64,000 nucleotides of DNA, from contig CAZICM010000037.1 in assembly GCA_964537685.1 (NCBI GenBank), forward strand, positions 28,077 to 92,076, written 5' to 3'. Below, in pieces: positions 62,083-64,000 of this stretch (the stretch's first letter is position 1; every line of letters begins with the position of its first letter). The translations under genes were made by a program, and so were the position numbers. Under the pieces are notes generated by a model, which had not been told where the DNA came from, ran no database searches, and was given only the letters and a program-made list of their open reading frames with translations. The DNA comes from CAZICM01 sp964537685. Lineage in GTDB: Bacteria > Myxococcota_A > Polyangia > Polyangiales > Polyangiaceae.

Positions 62083-64000
62083 CTAGTTTGATTCTTCAAA
62101 CTCGGCATCAATCACGCCGTCTTTGCCCTTGGCTCCACCGCCGGCCGGAGGAGGCGGACCGCCCGCATCCGGACCAGGCGCGCCGCCGCCTGGGGCACCC
62201 GCACCACCCGCCTTCTCATACATCACGCTCGCAATGCGGTGCGCTTCCTTCTCGAGCTTCGCCAGCGATGCCTGCACCGCATCGTCGTCCTGCTTCTCGA
62301 TCGCCTTGCGCGCTTCCCCTATCACTTCGTTGAGCGCCGACACATCGCTCTCGGGCAGCTTGTCCTTGTTCTCGCCGATGGTCTTTTCAATCGTGTAACA
62401 GAGATTGTCGAGCTTGTTCCGCCGATCGATCTCCTCGCGGCGCTTCTTGTCGTCCGCTTCGTGCTCCTGCGCCTCGCGCACCATGCGCTTGATCTCGTCT
62501 TCCTTGAGGCCGCCCGAAGCCGTAATCGTGATCCTTTGATCTTTGCCCGTCGCCATGTCCTTCGCATGCACCGAAAGAATGCCGTTCGCATCGATATCAA
62601 AGGTGACCTCGATCTTCGGAACACCGCGCGGCGCCGGCATAATGCCTTCGAGATGAAAGCGGCCCAGCGTCCGGTTGTAGCGCGCTTCCGTGCGCTCGCC
62701 CTGAAGCACATGCACTTCCACGCTCGGCTGGCTGTCCGTCGCCGTCGAGAAAATCTCTTTCTTTTGCGTCGGAATCGTTGTGTTGCGCGAAATCATCACG
62801 GTCATCACGCCGCCCAAGGTCTCTACGCCCAGCGATAGAGGCGTGACATCCAAGAGCACCAAATCCTTTACATCGCCCGAAAGAACGCCCGCCTGCACCG
62901 CCGCGCCAACGGCCACGACTTCATCGGGATTGACGCCCTTGTGAGGCTCTTTGCCAAAGAACTTCTTCACTGTCTCTTGAACCAGCGGAATGCGCGTCGA
63001 ACCGCCGACCAAAACGACCTCGTCAATCTGCTGAGGCGACTTCTTCGCATCGGCCAAAGCCTTGCGCACAGGCTCAAGCGAACGATCGACCAAAGGCCGG
63101 ATCATCTGCTCCAGCTTGGCCCGCGACAGTTGCTTCTGAAGATGCTTCGGACCCGACGCATCCGCCGTCAGGAAGGGCAGGTTGATCGTCGTCTCCTGCA
63201 CATTGGACAGCTCGATCTTCGCCTGCTCCGCCGCGTCCTTCAGCCTCTGCACGACCATCTTGTCGTTGGAAACATCGAGACCCGTATCCTTCTTAAACTC
63301 GGCGATCAGCCAATCCATAATCAAGTGATCGACATCGTCGCCGCCCAAATGCGTGTCGCCGTTGGTCGAGATGACCTGCACCACATTGTCGCCGACTTCG
63401 AGAATCGAAATATCGAAAGTGCCGCCGCCAAAGTCGTACACGGCGATGACTTCTTCATTCTTCTTGTCCAGCCCATAAGCCAGCGCCGCCGCCGTCGGCT
63501 CGTTCACGATGCGCTTTACATCGAGCCCCGCAATCCTTCCCGCGTCTTTCGTCGCCTGGCGCTGCGCATCGTTAAAGTAGGCCGGCACCGTAATCACGGC
63601 CTCCGTCACCTTCTCCCCCAAATAATCCTCGGCCGCCTTCTTCAGCTTCTGAAGCACCTTCGCGCTCACCTCGGGCGGCGAAACAGGCTTGCCCCGCACC
63701 TCAAACACGGCGTCATTGTTCTTGCCCTTCTGCACCTTGTAGGGCACCCGCCGAATCTCTTCCGTCACCTCTTCCAGCCGCCGCCCCATAAAGCGCTTGG
63801 CCGAATACACCGTATTGAGCGGATTCGTCACCGCCTGACGCTTCGCGATCTGACCGACCAACACCTCACTTTTTTCGTCCCAGGCCACGATAGAAGGCGT
63901 CAGCCGCGAGCCCTCCTCGTTCACGATGACCTTGGGTTCCTTGCCCTCCATGATGGCGACAACGCTGTTGGTCGTGCCGAGGTCGATACCAATAATCTTA
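62083..64000 (-). CDS. dnaK: Chaperone DnaK (Hsp70), 5' end outside window
   Basis: The frame runs off the right edge on the minus strand; the first visible residues KIIGIDLGTTNSVVA are the phosphate-1 loop, so only a few residues are missing. All Hsp70 landmarks follow: VITVPAYFNDAQRQATKDAGRIAGL, VYDFGGGTFDISIL, LGGDDVDHLIMDWLI, VVLVGGSTRIPLVQE, the linker LLDVTPLSLGVET and the C-terminal GPDAGG...KGKDGVIDAEFEE, ending EESN. Visible length 638 residues, the normal size. Works with DnaJ and GrpE; the CbpA-like gene is at 17746 but no grpE is in the window. Confidence 0.97.
   Translation of the reverse strand, partial: KIIGIDLGTTNSVVAIMEGKEPKVIVNEEGSRLTPSIVAWDEKSEVLVGQIAKRQAVTNPLNTVYSAKRFMGRRLEEVTEEIRRVPYKVQKGKNNDAVFEVRGKPVSPPEVSAKVLQKLKKAAEDYLGEKVTEAVITVPAYFNDAQRQATKDAGRIAGLDVKRIVNEPTAAALAYGLDKKNEEVIAVYDFGGGTFDISILEVGDNVVQVISTNGDTHLGGDDVDHLIMDWLIAEFKKDTGLDVSNDKMVVQRLKDAAEQAKIELSNVQETTINLPFLTADASGPKHLQKQLSRAKLEQMIRPLVDRSLEPVRKALADAKKSPQQIDEVVLVGGSTRIPLVQETVKKFFGKEPHKGVNPDEVVAVGAAVQAGVLSGDVKDLVLLDVTPLSLGVETLGGVMTVMISRNTTIPTQKKEIFSTATDSQPSVEVHVLQGERTEARYNRTLGRFHLEGIMPAPRGVPKIEVTFDIDANGILSVHAKDMATGKDQRITITASGGLKEDEIKRMVREAQEHEADDKKRREEIDRRNKLDNLCYTIEKTIGENKDKLPESDVSALNEVIGEARKAIEKQDDDAVQASLAKLEKEAHRIASVMYEKAGGAGAPGGGAPGPDAGGPPPPAGGGAKGKDGVIDAEFEESN

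Noticed and set aside
1..64000. CRISPR array, tRNA, rRNA, integrase, insertion sequence or prophage
   Set aside because: No regularly spaced repeats, no cloverleaf-like sequence in the intergenic gaps and no transposase or integrase motifs were seen; most gaps are under 200 bases.

Overview
The window looks like a piece of chromosome from a Myxococcota-type (Polyangia-like) delta-proteobacterial lineage. This is inferred from the density of lipoproteins with Cys-rich or Ser-rich linkers, DUF4215-like and pre-peptidase C-terminal (PPC)-like modules, a long signal peptidase I with an inserted Cys cluster, a PhaR-type regulator and an RHS element, all in visibly GC-rich coding sequence with short AT-rich intergenic patches. 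No taxonomic marker (rRNA) and no tRNA is present. GC content was not computed.

Layout. 1-8.8 kb (+): a membrane protein cut by the window edge, lepB, a Pro-rich lipoprotein, a threonine-dehydrogenase-like Zn enzyme, a TonB-like protein and two large lipoproteins, closed by a strong terminator. 9-13.3 kb: two convergent surface lipoproteins with PPC-like repeats around a terminator. 13.5-20.4 kb (-): cysS, cbpA-type dnaJ, a NadM-like nucleotidyltransferase, a VWA/zinc-ribbon protein, a pyruvate-kinase-like barrel and nadE, the last two coupled by a GTGA overlap. 20.5-34.5 kb: rhomboid protease, MlaE-type permease between lipoproteins, a second Cys-rich lipoprotein, GNAT enzymes, an M23 endopeptidase, an Hsp70 relative, an SGNH-like protein and a beta-propeller lipoprotein. 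34.6-41.9 kb (-): pspA, ppdK, a lipoprotein, a NuoH fused to a lipobox/PDZ extension, and an iron-type ABC ATPase. 41.9-44.3 kb (+): phaR, an ECF sigma factor and its anti-sigma factor. 44.3-47.5 kb: divergent ggt and gshB (glutathione degradation and synthesis) plus a small CxxC protein. 47.5-49.5 kb (-): a second, unrelated-length glutamine-dependent NAD synthetase. 49.5-55.1 kb: an RHS/PAAR-like polymorphic toxin with an overlapping putative immunity gene, followed by several decayed or orphan small genes on both strands. 55.1-64 kb: lipoproteins, a PPi-type phosphofructokinase, peptide deformylase, a VOC protein, and dnaK running off the right edge.

How it fits together. NAD synthesis is over-represented (NadM-like enzyme, two NadE). 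PPi-type PFK together with pyruvate phosphate dikinase suggests pyrophosphate-linked glycolysis. Glutathione turnover is represented by a divergent ggt/gshB pair. Much of the remainder is envelope biology: more than a dozen lipoproteins, LepB, rhomboid, MlaE, TonB, M23 and PspA.

The most unusual items are the NuoH-PDZ lipoprotein fusion without neighbouring nuo genes, the NAD cluster containing a pyruvate-kinase-like protein that lacks the lid and regulatory domains, and a pair of Cys-rich lipoproteins that share an almost identical N-terminal module but carry unrelated C-terminal domains. The only gap above 300 bases without an intact gene is 54773-55123, which holds remnants of a frameshifted gene on the minus strand.
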